From assembly GCA_965371855.1 (NCBI GenBank), contig CBDUZZ010000027.1, positions 1 through 59,090 of the forward strand: DNA of 59,090 nt. The letters are read 5' to 3'. The notes below the pieces were generated by a model. It saw only the letters and a program-made list of their open reading frames with translations, ran no database searches and was not told the DNA's origin. This DNA comes from JAADEM01 sp965371855 (GTDB taxonomy: Bacteria > Bacteroidota > Bacteroidia > Bacteroidales > Marinilabiliaceae). A program made the position numbers and the translations under genes. Of this stretch, positions 1 to 7,987 are shown one piece after another (the stretch's first letter is position 1; each line of letters starts with the position of its first letter).

Positions 1-3
1 GGG

Positions 4-27
4 TTCCTTGTTCCTTGTTCCTTGTTC
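4..27. repeat. TTCCTTG short tandem repeat
   Basis: A 7-bp unit TTCCTTG is repeated three times and followed by TTC at the very start of the window. A related CCTTGTACCTTGTACC tract lies near 19747-19766, so this is probably a dispersed low-complexity spacer element. No function is visible. Confidence 0.7.
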
Positions 28-417
28 GATTACTCAATTACTCAGCTTATGAGTGTCGGGGGTGTTCAAAATACGGAAGTTCGGTTATTGCGGTTACTCA
101 ATTCGGCAGTTTATTTTATAATTAAACTAATTGGCGTTTTACCTGAGTTATGCGATATCAAAATTGCCTTAACAAATACAGTCACTCACTTACCGTTACT
201 AAAAAAGAAAGAGGAAACATACCAATATGAATCCCAAACTCCATTCAAAATCCAATTCTGGTAGCTCCCCCCTGTCTGCCACCAGGCAGGCTTTCGGGGG
301 ACAAAGATATAAAAAAAACAAAACGAAACCTCGGTTTCACTGCGTGTAATATCAATTACAATTGATAACAAACAGGCAAGTAATTAACGAGTAAAATATC
401 ATTAAAAACAATAAATT
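28..417. other. Leader region of peptide module 1
   Basis: There is no convincing gene here. An open frame ending at 264 has no plausible start or family resemblance. The region contains the hairpin element at 253-301 that recurs upstream of the second peptide gene, then an A/T-rich stretch up to the peptide start at 418 that presumably carries its promoter. I could not place a clear TTTG / TAnnTTTG pair. Confidence 0.4.
253..301 (+). promoter_or_regulatory. Shared upstream hairpin element, copy 1
   Basis: The string CAATTCTGGTAGCTCCCCC is followed by a foldback: an outer TCCCCC/GGGGGA stem encloses an inner CTGCC-ACCA-GGCAG hairpin. The first 19 bases recur at 3440-3458 before the second peptide gene, again as a hairpin. 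In both places it sits 100-150 bp before a secreted-peptide start. It could be an RNA leader or attenuator, or a mark of cassette insertion; the sequence does not decide. Confidence 0.5.
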
Positions 418-696
418 ATGAAAACAAGATTAAATAAAATACTAACAGTTATTACCGCTGTTACATTTGTAGCAGCACTTGCAATAAATGTACAAGCATC
501 ATTTAATGACCCGTTTGCGGGAATGAGTGATGCGGCGATAGTACAAACAACAAGTGATACATCCGGAGAAACAACTGGTACGGACCCTTTAAGTGATTGT
601 GTTGCTGCATCTAATTTTGATTGTATTCTATTGCATCCCACTGATCCTTCAAAAGACTTGAAAAAAGATGATCACAAATGGCCGGATCCTGAATGA
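418..696 (+). CDS. Small secreted peptide, NVEALA-like, module 1
   Basis: A 92-residue protein. Residues 1-28 form a signal peptide (basic KTRLNK, then a hydrophobic core ending near NVQA). Residues 29-47 (SFNDPFAGMSDAA...) are nearly the same as in the paralogue at 3568. After about residue 50 the two are unrelated. This copy has only two cysteines (C61, C69) and an acidic/lysine-rich tail. The layout, a conserved leader with a short conserved block and a variable Cys-containing end, resembles the NVEALA peptide family of Bacteroidota, which is often encoded beside 6-bladed beta-propeller lipoproteins. That is also the neighbourhood here. Family assignment is by pattern only; the role is unknown. 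Confidence 0.7.
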   Translation: MKTRLNKILTVITAVTFVAALAINVQASFNDPFAGMSDAAIVQTTSDTSGETTGTDPLSDCVAASNFDCILLHPTDPSKDLKKDDHKWPDPE

Positions 697-791
697 AATT
701 AAAATATTAGGTTATTTGAGTTCTGTTATCTTTTTATTAAGGTAACATGGCTCAAATAATTTTATTAAGTATTATAAAAACATTAGACAAT

Positions 792-1874
792 ATGAATATT
801 AATACCAATAAACAATTACTGCAAAGTATTAAAAAACAAAAAAAACATATAATAAACGCACTTGTTTTTTTTATATTAACCATAACATTAATTACTTGCA
901 CGAACAAAACTGCAAAAATTAATAAAAGTAAAATTAATGAAGACTTTCCTGTTACTACAAAAATTGTAGATTTCGATACTATACTTTGTATGAATAGTAT
1001 TATTTTTAACAATACCCCAAAACAGATGAATATAGTTGATAGTGTATTAATTATTCAACAAATTGAAGGAGATAAGTATTTCCTTTTTGTAAATTTAAAA
1101 AACAAAAGTATTATTAAATCTTGGGGAGATAAGGGGAAAGGCCCAAACGAATTTATATCTATCTCAGAGTTCTCATTAAAGGATAGTTGCATGCAATTTA
1201 TGGACTATATAAAGAATCAAATAGTATATGTAAAAGTTAATGAAATAATACATCAGGATTCTTTAAAATTATTAACCAAATCTTATCCTAACAATATGGA
1301 TTTTAGACCATTTAAAATTTACCATTTCAACCAAAAAAAGATAGTACTTGGTGGATTTAAAAATAATAGGATAGGTGTGCTTGATAAAGACAATAATATT
1401 ATTGGCACATTCTGTGATTACCCTTTTCCCACAAAAATAAAAGGTATTTACAGGGGTGCAACCTTTCAAGGAATGTTAGGCATAAATGAGACGAAAAATA
1501 AGTTCTGCTCTATAATTTTTGGTACCGATATTTTTGAAATATATTCTTATAAGGAAAATAATCCCCAAAGAATATACATATCAAATTTTCAGACACCTAA
1601 TGTGAGAAGGATAAATAAGAGCATAAATATAATGAATAGTTTCAATACAGGCATTCGTGGTCTTTCGGTTACTCCTGATTTCATTTTCTTAAGATATTAT
1701 TACAATAAAAAAAATATGGAAACAAAAGAAATACTTTGTTTTGATTGGAATGGTAACAAAAAAGTAAAATATATTTTCCCATTTCAGGTACTGGAAACAA
1801 CGGCCACAAATAAATTTATGTATTTGATAACCTATGATAATGAAAATACTTTTCTTTTAAGAACTAAAATTTAA
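792..1874 (+). CDS. Propeller-type lipoprotein, module 1
   Basis: A 360-residue protein. The ATG at 792 is chosen over one at 747 because it places a hydrophobic segment (about 21-35) right before a lipobox ending at C36 (ITLITC). The mature part carries the propeller signature WGDKGKGPNEF, shared as FGSIGKGPEEY with the protein at 4214, so it is most likely a 6-bladed or TolB-like beta-propeller (BF3164-like) at the membrane surface. It follows the secreted peptide and is 9 nt before the thioredoxin-like gene. The DNA is strikingly A/T-rich compared with the glycosyltransferase that follows. Such propellers are usually binding or scaffold proteins; a catalytic role is not evident. Confidence 0.65.
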   Translation: MNINTNKQLLQSIKKQKKHIINALVFFILTITLITCTNKTAKINKSKINEDFPVTTKIVDFDTILCMNSIIFNNTPKQMNIVDSVLIIQQIEGDKYFLFVNLKNKSIIKSWGDKGKGPNEFISISEFSLKDSCMQFMDYIKNQIVYVKVNEIIHQDSLKLLTKSYPNNMDFRPFKIYHFNQKKIVLGGFKNNRIGVLDKDNNIIGTFCDYPFPTKIKGIYRGATFQGMLGINETKNKFCSIIFGTDIFEIYSYKENNPQRIYISNFQTPNVRRINKSINIMNSFNTGIRGLSVTPDFIFLRYYYNKKNMETKEILCFDWNGNKKVKYIFPFQVLETTATNKFMYLITYDNENTFLLRTKI

Positions 1875-1883
1875 TATTGTAAA

Positions 1884-2396
1884 ATGAAATATTACCATAT
1901 CTTTTTAATATTGTTTTTTTTAATAAACGGATGCCAGTCAGATAAACTTATCAAAAGGAATTTTAACTTTAATAATTTACCTAGCGAATATAAAATCATT
2001 GACACAACAAAAAATATTTTAATAAAAAATATAAAATTCACGTCAAATAAGAATAAGATTTCTGTTGTGTTTTTTTTCGATGCAAGTTGTCCTTATTGCT
2101 GGTTCAAATATATGTCTGTTTGTGACAAACTAATAAAATATACTAATAACTTTGATGTAAACATCTTTGCTTATAGTTGTTCTGATGATTTCTTAAATAA
2201 AAAGAAATATACCCAATTTGAAATTAAGATCCCTGTTATCCTGATTGATAGTATACCAAATGACCTAACAACAAATATTTTATATTTCACATATAGAAAT
2301 TATGCCTATCAACTAAACATAAAGAGTTTATCTACAAAAAATATTTCAAACATATTAAATAAGATTAAAATCGATAATGACAACTTTAAGAATTAA
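1884..2396 (+). CDS. Thioredoxin-like lipoprotein with CPYC motif
   Basis: A 170-residue protein. A short signal with lipobox FLINGC makes C17 the predicted lipidated residue. A beta strand then leads into FFFDASCPYCW, a thioredoxin-fold CxxC active site (C69/C72). The rest is compatible with a small thioredoxin fold but is very lysine/asparagine-rich. It would be an envelope thiol-disulfide protein. It ends module 1, nine nucleotides after the propeller gene. Module 2 ends with an equivalent CGRC protein, which suggests that disulfide handling belongs to the module, perhaps acting on the Cys-containing peptides (inference). Confidence 0.65.
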   Translation: MKYYHIFLILFFLINGCQSDKLIKRNFNFNNLPSEYKIIDTTKNILIKNIKFTSNKNKISVVFFFDASCPYCWFKYMSVCDKLIKYTNNFDVNIFAYSCSDDFLNKKKYTQFEIKIPVILIDSIPNDLTTNILYFTYRNYAYQLNIKSLSTKNISNILNKIKIDNDNFKN

Positions 2397-2417
2397 AATT
2401 TTCATTTTTTCAAACCT

Positions 2418-3371
2418 ATGAGCAATCCCCTCACCCTCCTCATCCCCACCTACAACGAAGCTGCTAATATACCCATGCTGTACGAGCGACTTGTAAAAGT
2501 TCTTGCCGGAGTTACGGAGTATGAGTTACTGTTTATTGATGATGGTAGCACAGATGGTACTGCTGAATTGCTTAAAGAGATAAGTGAAAAAGACAAGAAG
2601 GTTTCATTCATTAGGTTTTCGCGTAACTTCGGGCATCAGGCAGCTTTAAAAGCCGGATACGACTATGCCCGGGGTGAAGCGGTTATCTGCATGGATGCCG
2701 ATATGCAACACCCGCCTGAACTTATACCTGAAATGATTGAAAAATGGCAACAGGGGTACGATGTGGTTTACACTATACGTGAGGATAAGAAAAATATGCC
2801 TTTTATTAAAAGGGTAACTTCAAAAATCTTCTATTGGTTTATAAACAAACTTTCTGATACATCAATAAACAGAGGTGCTGCCGACTTCAGGTTGTTAGAC
2901 CGCAAAGTTGTAGATGCACTACGCCGTATGCCTGAAACAAATCTCTTTTTCAGAGGTATGATACCCTGGCTGGGATTTAAGCAAATAGGCATTCCATACC
3001 GGGCTAACGAAAGAGAGGCAGGAGAAACAAAATTCTCATTTGGCAAAATGCTTAACCTCGCTTTAAGTGGTGTTACAGGTTTTAGCATTCGCCCTTTACG
3101 GCTCTCCCTTTTTGCCGGATTAACAATTGCCCTGCTTGCTGCCATATATGGTTTTTATGCTATTGTAATGGCTCTGTTTACAGATAAAACCATTACCGGC
3201 TGGACATCTGTAATCGTAAGTGTTCTTTTCCTTTCAGGCATTCAGCTAATAGTGCTTGGCATTATGGGAGAGTATATCGGCAAACTGTTTATGGAGATAA
3301 AACGAAGGCCACATTATGTAATAGAAGAAAACAGTCAACAGTTATCAGTGAACAATTTGACAAAGAACTAG
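2418..3371 (+). CDS. Polyprenyl-phosphate glycosyltransferase, GT2 (GtrB/DPM1-like)
   Basis: A 317-residue protein. The N-terminal GT-A domain has the nucleotide-sugar motif DDGSTDGT (41-48) and DAD (93-95, in MDADMQHPPEL), then RNFGHQAA and the conserved IPYRANEREAGETKFSF. Two membrane spans lie near 225-255 and 263-290. This matches GtrB/dolichyl-phosphate-mannose-synthase-type enzymes that load a sugar from a nucleotide donor onto undecaprenyl phosphate at the cytoplasmic face. A GT-C-like membrane protein at 5976 could be the user of the lipid-linked sugar. Base composition is more balanced than in the flanking peptide/propeller genes, so the two may have different histories. The sugar is unknown. 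Confidence 0.85.
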   Translation: MSNPLTLLIPTYNEAANIPMLYERLVKVLAGVTEYELLFIDDGSTDGTAELLKEISEKDKKVSFIRFSRNFGHQAALKAGYDYARGEAVICMDADMQHPPELIPEMIEKWQQGYDVVYTIREDKKNMPFIKRVTSKIFYWFINKLSDTSINRGAADFRLLDRKVVDALRRMPETNLFFRGMIPWLGFKQIGIPYRANEREAGETKFSFGKMLNLALSGVTGFSIRPLRLSLFAGLTIALLAAIYGFYAIVMALFTDKTITGWTSVIVSVLFLSGIQLIVLGIMGEYIGKLFMEIKRRPHYVIEENSQQLSVNNLTKN

Positions 3372-3440
3372 AAACAAGAAAACGATAAAATAAAAAAGGA
3401 GAAACCACTATGAATATAACCAATCGCTTAATAAGTCATC

Positions 3441-3468
3441 AATTCTGGTAGCTCCCCCTTTCGGGAGC
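3441..3468 (+). promoter_or_regulatory. Shared upstream hairpin element, copy 2
   Basis: AATTCTGGTAGCTCCCCC, also present at 254-271, followed by TTTCGGGAGC. GCTCCC and GGGAGC form a 6-bp stem around a 6-nt loop. It lies 100 bp before the second peptide gene and just after the glycosyltransferase, so it could also end the upstream transcript, although no T-run follows. Confidence 0.5.
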
Positions 3469-3567
3469 AAATGTAACAATAAATTAAAAAACCAGAAATA
3501 GAGTTCACTTTCTTTAATTGAATGATTGTTTATTCAATACAATCAAAAATTTAAAATATATTTAGTT

Positions 3568-3936
3568 ATGAAAACAAAACTTAATAAAATACTAACAACA
3601 ATAACTGCTGCTACATTTGTAGCAGCACTTGCAATAAATGTACAAGCTTCATTTAATGACCCGTTTGCGGGAATGAGTGATGAGGCAATGGCACAAACTA
3701 CATCATCTGCAACTTCAGAAACAACAGGAATAGAGTGTGAAACAACTATAACACATGAAACTGCTGGAGATGATCCAATCTGTGGTATCATTTCAAATGT
3801 TTGGTATAATTGTAATTGGGGGGATTCAGATTATGGCTCATGTCAAGATGGATTGGTTCAAACATCTGAATGTGGTGTTATAATTGATTCTGTTTGGGAG
3901 ATAGATTGTGAAACTGGTGAACATACTGGAATTTAA
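3568..3936 (+). CDS. Small secreted Cys-rich peptide, NVEALA-like, module 2
   Basis: A 122-residue protein. The start at 3568 is chosen over an in-frame ATG at 3526 because it aligns exactly with the paralogue at 418. Residues 1-47 are close to identical to that paralogue (the same signal peptide, then SFNDPFAGMSDEAMAQTTS), and the DNA is nearly identical through this part as well. The C-terminal 70 residues are unrelated and have six cysteines (C57, C72, C82, C92, C102, C114), many acidic residues and no lysine. An even cysteine number suggests disulfides in the mature peptide. The MITE at 4032 and then the propeller/thioredoxin pair follow. Its role is unknown: it could be a secreted signal, an effector or a modified peptide. 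Confidence 0.7.
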   Translation: MKTKLNKILTTITAATFVAALAINVQASFNDPFAGMSDEAMAQTTSSATSETTGIECETTITHETAGDDPICGIISNVWYNCNWGDSDYGSCQDGLVQTSECGVIIDSVWEIDCETGEHTGI

Positions 3937-4031
3937 GTTTAGTAATAACGGGCTGTATGAAGTATGCTAACTATTCGATACTATTTCATCAAGGAGTTAT
4001 ATGCTTTAATACAGTCCTTTTAATAAAAAAT

Positions 4032-4199
4032 GGTTCTACTACCATTTTAGTGGGTAAATAAATAAATTGAAAATTTAAGGCATATATGTTTATCTGGTAA
4101 TTCGTTTATCTGTTTATGTATAGAAACAACTCAATAGGCATCTATTTAAATATATTATACACATTTGATAAGTCTACCCACAAAATACGTAGTAGAACC
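4032..4199. mobile_element. MITE-like element, copy 1 (168 bp)
   Basis: Ends are imperfect 27-bp inverted repeats (GGTTCTACTAC...TTTGTGGGTAGA type) at 4032-4058 and 4173-4199. The element is flanked by a perfect 8-bp direct repeat TAAAAAAT (4024-4031 and 4200-4207), as expected for a target-site duplication. No coding capacity. The same ends bound a second element at 12892. GG-starting ends and 8-bp duplications would fit an ISL3-family parent (inference). It separates the module 2 peptide from its propeller gene. Confidence 0.85.
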
Positions 4200-4213
4200 T
4201 AAAAAATTAAGCA

Positions 4214-5368
4214 ATGAAAATATCAAATATTTTATTAAGAACATTTGTTTTTGTTTTATTAATTGGATGTAATAGTTCAGATAGATCAAGTAAACATATA
4301 AATAAAGAATTATTAACACTCAATCTAGATGATCATTCTTTTAAAAAATGCAATTATAGTCAAGTTTTTGAAGTTTCTAACATTGTGAGTTTAGAAGAAA
4401 CAGAGAATTCTATGCTTGGAGGTGTGGATCAGATAGTTAGTTATAAAGGTTATTTCTTTGTTTTGGATCTAAGGGTATCAAAAGGAATATACCAATTTAC
4501 TCATGATGGTAAGTTTATTAAAAAATTTGGAAGTATTGGGAAAGGCCCTGAAGAATATGTTAATCCATTTAAATTTGCTATAAATAAAACTACCGATGAG
4601 ATACTTATTTTAGATACAAGTCTACGAAAAATTATAATATATAGTTTAAATGGCAAATTCAAAAAGACAATACAGCTTTTAAGGAATAGCGGATATAGAA
4701 GTATTGAATCTATGGATGATTACATATATTTATTTAGTAATAACAGAAAACAAGAACATTTAATTACTATAATAAATTATGATGGCAAACAAGTTAAACA
4801 GTTGCTTAAACACAATACAGAATCAAGGATAAATATGCATTTTGGGAAAAATGTATTTTATCAAAACAATAATAACATTGTTTTTTGCCAACCATATTTA
4901 TATGATATTTATCAAATAAAAGGACTGAAAATCAAATCTATAATTCGATTGGCATCTAATTCCTTTATTAATAAAGCAGATATAGATAAAGTGAATAACG
5001 CCAGCCCTAGAGAATTGTATGAGATAATGAAAGACATTAAATGTCACTGGGGTATCAATAGTTATATTGAGAATAGTACTTTATGGAGTTTTAGGATGGA
5101 GACCTCTCCAAGGATAATTTTAGGGGTTGTAAATACCAACAATACGAAAGTTATTGAAATTGCTAAAGATGATTTAACATTTATAAAAGCTCCGTTTGTT
5201 ACTGCAACCAAAGATGCATTAGTATCATTAATTGATCCATATTTTAAAAATAGAGTTATAAGAGAATTAAAATCAGGTAAAATAGATGTTGGGAAGAATA
5301 AAAAAACAGTGATTCAAAAAATAAAAAGTGAAAATCCGGTTTTAGTATTATACAAATTGAAAAAATAA
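4214..5368 (+). CDS. 6-bladed beta-propeller lipoprotein, module 2
   Basis: A 384-residue protein. The signal peptide ends in lipobox LLIGC, with C19 lipidated. The body shows propeller features: SLEETENSMLGGVDQIV, YFFVLDLRVSKGIYQFT, FIKKFGSIGKGPEEYVNP and DEILILDTSLRKIIIYS, typical of the Bacteroidota 6-bladed beta-propeller family (PF17170/DUF5128 type). It lies downstream of the Cys-rich peptide with a MITE between them and 2 nt before the thioredoxin-like gene. Very A/T-rich. Members of this family commonly neighbour NVEALA peptides; binding or retention of the peptide is a reasonable guess but unproven. Confidence 0.75.
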   Translation: MKISNILLRTFVFVLLIGCNSSDRSSKHINKELLTLNLDDHSFKKCNYSQVFEVSNIVSLEETENSMLGGVDQIVSYKGYFFVLDLRVSKGIYQFTHDGKFIKKFGSIGKGPEEYVNPFKFAINKTTDEILILDTSLRKIIIYSLNGKFKKTIQLLRNSGYRSIESMDDYIYLFSNNRKQEHLITIINYDGKQVKQLLKHNTESRINMHFGKNVFYQNNNNIVFCQPYLYDIYQIKGLKIKSIIRLASNSFINKADIDKVNNASPRELYEIMKDIKCHWGINSYIENSTLWSFRMETSPRIILGVVNTNNTKVIEIAKDDLTFIKAPFVTATKDALVSLIDPYFKNRVIRELKSGKIDVGKNKKTVIQKIKSENPVLVLYKLKK

Positions 5369-5370
5369 GT

Positions 5371-5952
5371 ATGTATAAAACATTAAAGGTACAATTCATG
5401 ATATGGATTTTCATTGTATTTAGTATAGTACTTGCATGGAATTGGAACAAAATAATTATTTACAAAAAAGAGAATGCCAAACTTTACAAGGATAATATTA
5501 TTTCACAATCAAGGTTTAAATCTCTTGCATTGGATTATCCATTTGTAAGAATGGGAATAAATGAAGAATTTGAATTTCCTGATTCACTAAAGGGTAAGTT
5601 AATTTATAGATATTATAGCAACAGTTGCGGTAGGTGTGTAAGTAACTGCCTACATTTTTCCAAAAATAAAGTTTTAAATAGTTTGGTTGTATTTGTTGAT
5701 AGTTCAAAAAATAGAAATGAAAAAATAAGAATAAAAAATGCATTAATCGATTTCACATATATTGAGGTTTCCGATAGTGTTTTATGTAGCAAGGTTAGAA
5801 ATGAAAAACTAGAATACTTTGCTTATATAGATGGTAACGGCAAATTATGTCATCTTTTTTATCCAAAAATAGTTAATGATGATATTATAAATGAGTATTT
5901 AGATCTTATATCTGAAAAGTTCATGAAAAAAACAAGGAACGAGAAACGTTAA
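5371..5952 (+). CDS. Membrane-anchored thioredoxin-like protein with CGRC motif
   Basis: A 193-residue protein. One N-terminal membrane anchor (about 8-23, IWIFIVFSIVLAW) is followed by a periplasmic part with YRYYSNSCGRCVSNC (C86, C89, C93), consistent with a TlpA-like thioredoxin fold but with a non-standard active site. Near the C-terminus, EYFAYIDGNGKLCHLF resembles the end of such domains. It starts 2 nt after the propeller stop, so the two are co-translated. It corresponds to the CPYC lipoprotein of module 1, though one is lipid-anchored and the other membrane-anchored. Its target could be the six-cysteine peptide. Confidence 0.6.
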   Translation: MYKTLKVQFMIWIFIVFSIVLAWNWNKIIIYKKENAKLYKDNIISQSRFKSLALDYPFVRMGINEEFEFPDSLKGKLIYRYYSNSCGRCVSNCLHFSKNKVLNSLVVFVDSSKNRNEKIRIKNALIDFTYIEVSDSVLCSKVRNEKLEYFAYIDGNGKLCHLFYPKIVNDDIINEYLDLISEKFMKKTRNEKR

Positions 5953-5975
5953 ACCCGAAACATTGAACAAAAAAA

Positions 5976-7259
5976 ATGATGAACAAAAAATACTATTGGC
6001 TTGCAGCCTTATTTATCATAACCATAATCGCATTTTACCCCACTCTTTTCAACCAATTTCAGATGTTATGGGACGATCAGGTACATGTTGTTAATAACCC
6101 ATTTATAAAAACATGGTCTGTGGATTATCTTATCGAAATATTTACATCTCCCTATGGCTATCAGTATTCGCCTGTAAATACCATTGTATGGTTAGTTACA
6201 GGCTCTCTGTTTGGACTTAACCCCATGGTCTTTCATGCTGTTAGTCTGCTGTTTCATCTGTTGAATGTTGTGCTGATTTTCATTTTCACACAAAAAATCT
6301 TAATCCAATCAGCAAAACATAAAGATAATAGCACTCACATTGCAGGTATTGTTGCTCTCGTTTTTGCCATACACCCCATTCAGGTTGAGGCAGTAGCATG
6401 GGTAAGTGCTTTCAAGGTAATACTTCATGCCATTTTTTACTGGGCCGGTCTACTGGCATACATTACGTACATCGATAGAAAAAAGTATAAATACCTGATA
6501 TATACTCTCCTCTGTTTTGTTCTCTCCTTTGGTGCTAAAGAACAAGCTGTGCTTTTCCCTATTTCGCTCCTGATTATTGATTGGTACTACGGAATAATAT
6601 CACAAAAGAGAGTTTTACTTGAAAAGATACCGTTTTTTGTTGTTGCCATCCTGTTGGGTTATACCTCACTTGTAATATTCGATCGTACAGGAGATGGGGG
6701 ACACCAGTTCTATCCTCTGTATCAACGATTAGTAATGGGAGCATTCTCCTATTTTGAATACCTGTTTAAGATACTTATACCTATTAGAGTAAGTTATCTC
6801 TATTTTTTCCCAATAAAAATTGGGGAAAGTTTATCCTTACATTTCTGGCTTTATCCCCTGCTGGTAATACTGCTAACATGGTATACCTGGGAGCAGTTTT
6901 ATAAAAAAGAGAGAAGAGTAATTATTTTCGGACTGTTGCTTTTTACTTTTCATCTGTCGCTATTTTTACATATAATTCCTTTGGGGCGTTCAGGTATGAT
7001 TGCCGACCGATACATCTATATGGCACTGCCGGGCTTAGTTTTGGCACTTACAGTTTGGATATGGGATTATGTGAAAAATCATAAAAAGGCTATTCCGTTT
7101 ATAATCGCTGTACTAACTGTTTATATCGGCAGTCTGGCTGTACAAACCCACATACAAACTAAAACATGGTACGATTCTACCACTTTGAAACAGGAACTTA
7201 AAGAACAAATTGAAAAAGCAAAAAAAGAACGTGATTTACCATTAGAACCCGAAAAATGA
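5976..7259 (+). CDS. Multi-pass membrane glycosyltransferase-like protein (GT-C, PMT/TMTC-like)
   Basis: A 427-residue protein with about 10 hydrophobic segments. The N-terminal part has WDDQVHVVNNPFIKTW after the first span, matching the Asp-containing first periplasmic loop of GT-C enzymes, then SPVNTIVWLVTGSLFG, HAVSLLFHLLNVVLIF and HPIQVEAVAWVSAFK, all typical of bacterial relatives of TMTC/protein O-mannosyltransferases. These use polyprenyl-phosphate sugars, which suits the GT2 enzyme at 2418. The usual C-terminal TPR part is absent; a charged tail follows instead. It overlaps the methyltransferase by 4 nt (ATGA). Acceptor unknown; secreted peptides of the locus are a speculative candidate. 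Confidence 0.65.
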   Translation: MMNKKYYWLAALFIITIIAFYPTLFNQFQMLWDDQVHVVNNPFIKTWSVDYLIEIFTSPYGYQYSPVNTIVWLVTGSLFGLNPMVFHAVSLLFHLLNVVLIFIFTQKILIQSAKHKDNSTHIAGIVALVFAIHPIQVEAVAWVSAFKVILHAIFYWAGLLAYITYIDRKKYKYLIYTLLCFVLSFGAKEQAVLFPISLLIIDWYYGIISQKRVLLEKIPFFVVAILLGYTSLVIFDRTGDGGHQFYPLYQRLVMGAFSYFEYLFKILIPIRVSYLYFFPIKIGESLSLHFWLYPLLVILLTWYTWEQFYKKERRVIIFGLLLFTFHLSLFLHIIPLGRSGMIADRYIYMALPGLVLALTVWIWDYVKNHKKAIPFIIAVLTVYIGSLAVQTHIQTKTWYDSTTLKQELKEQIEKAKKERDLPLEPEK

Positions 7260-7948
7260 TGTTTGATAAATTTCCTAAAATACGAACGGAACTACCCAGA
7301 GAGTACCAAAAGATTTATAACGAGCATTACCGCAATAATCGCGAAGGTAATAACACCACTACCTCTATATCTAAACGTTTAGAGAGTTGGATGCATAGAA
7401 AAGTTGCATCAGATGTACACAATAAAAAAGAGGAACAAATCGAAACACTTGAAATAGGTGCAGGCAACCTAAACCACCTGCAATATGAACCTTTTGTTAC
7501 GCCTTATGATGTTGTAGAACCTTATGCCCACCTGTTAAATTCATCTGCTACCAAAAACAGAGTTCGTAAAATATACAGTGATATTTCAGACATTGACATT
7601 AACCAAAAATATGATCGGATTGTATCTATTGCCTGTTTTGAACATGTTACTGATCTGCCTGATATGGTAGAAAAAGCCTGCACCCTGTTAAAACCTGGTG
7701 GACAAATGCGAGTAGCCATACCCAATGAAGGAACACTAATGTGGAAATTGGGAACCATGGTTACAGGTTATGAATTCAGGAAAAAATACGGTTTAGATTA
7801 TCAGTTGCTAATGAAACATGAACATGTAAACACAGCCGATGAAATTGAAGAGATACTAAAACTCTATTTCAAAAGTATTAAGTGCAGTGTGTTTGGAATT
7901 AATAAAAAAATAGCGTTTTATAGGTTCTACAATTGCAAAACACAGTAG
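7256..7948 (+). CDS. Class I SAM-dependent methyltransferase
   Basis: A 230-residue protein. The SAM-binding motif LEIGAGNLNHLQYEP (about 68-82) is followed by an acidic strand end, then IVSIACFEHVTDLPDMVEKA and LLKPGGQMRVAIPNEG, which are motifs of the Methyltransf_11/25 group. The start overlaps the preceding stop (ATGA), so the gene is translationally coupled to the membrane glycosyltransferase-like gene and probably modifies a sugar or glycolipid, though substrate cannot be read from sequence. It is the last gene of the accessory locus; a convergent CvpA gene follows. Confidence 0.8.
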   Translation: MMFDKFPKIRTELPREYQKIYNEHYRNNREGNNTTTSISKRLESWMHRKVASDVHNKKEEQIETLEIGAGNLNHLQYEPFVTPYDVVEPYAHLLNSSATKNRVRKIYSDISDIDINQKYDRIVSIACFEHVTDLPDMVEKACTLLKPGGQMRVAIPNEGTLMWKLGTMVTGYEFRKKYGLDYQLLMKHEHVNTADEIEEILKLYFKSIKCSVFGINKKIAFYRFYNCKTQ

Positions 7949-7987
7949 AATCACAAAACTTTAAACTTGATAAACTTTTAACTATAT

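Noticed and set aside
22..264. 80-codon frame at the window start
   Set aside because: No start context, no family resemblance, and it ends inside the shared hairpin element; likely chance.
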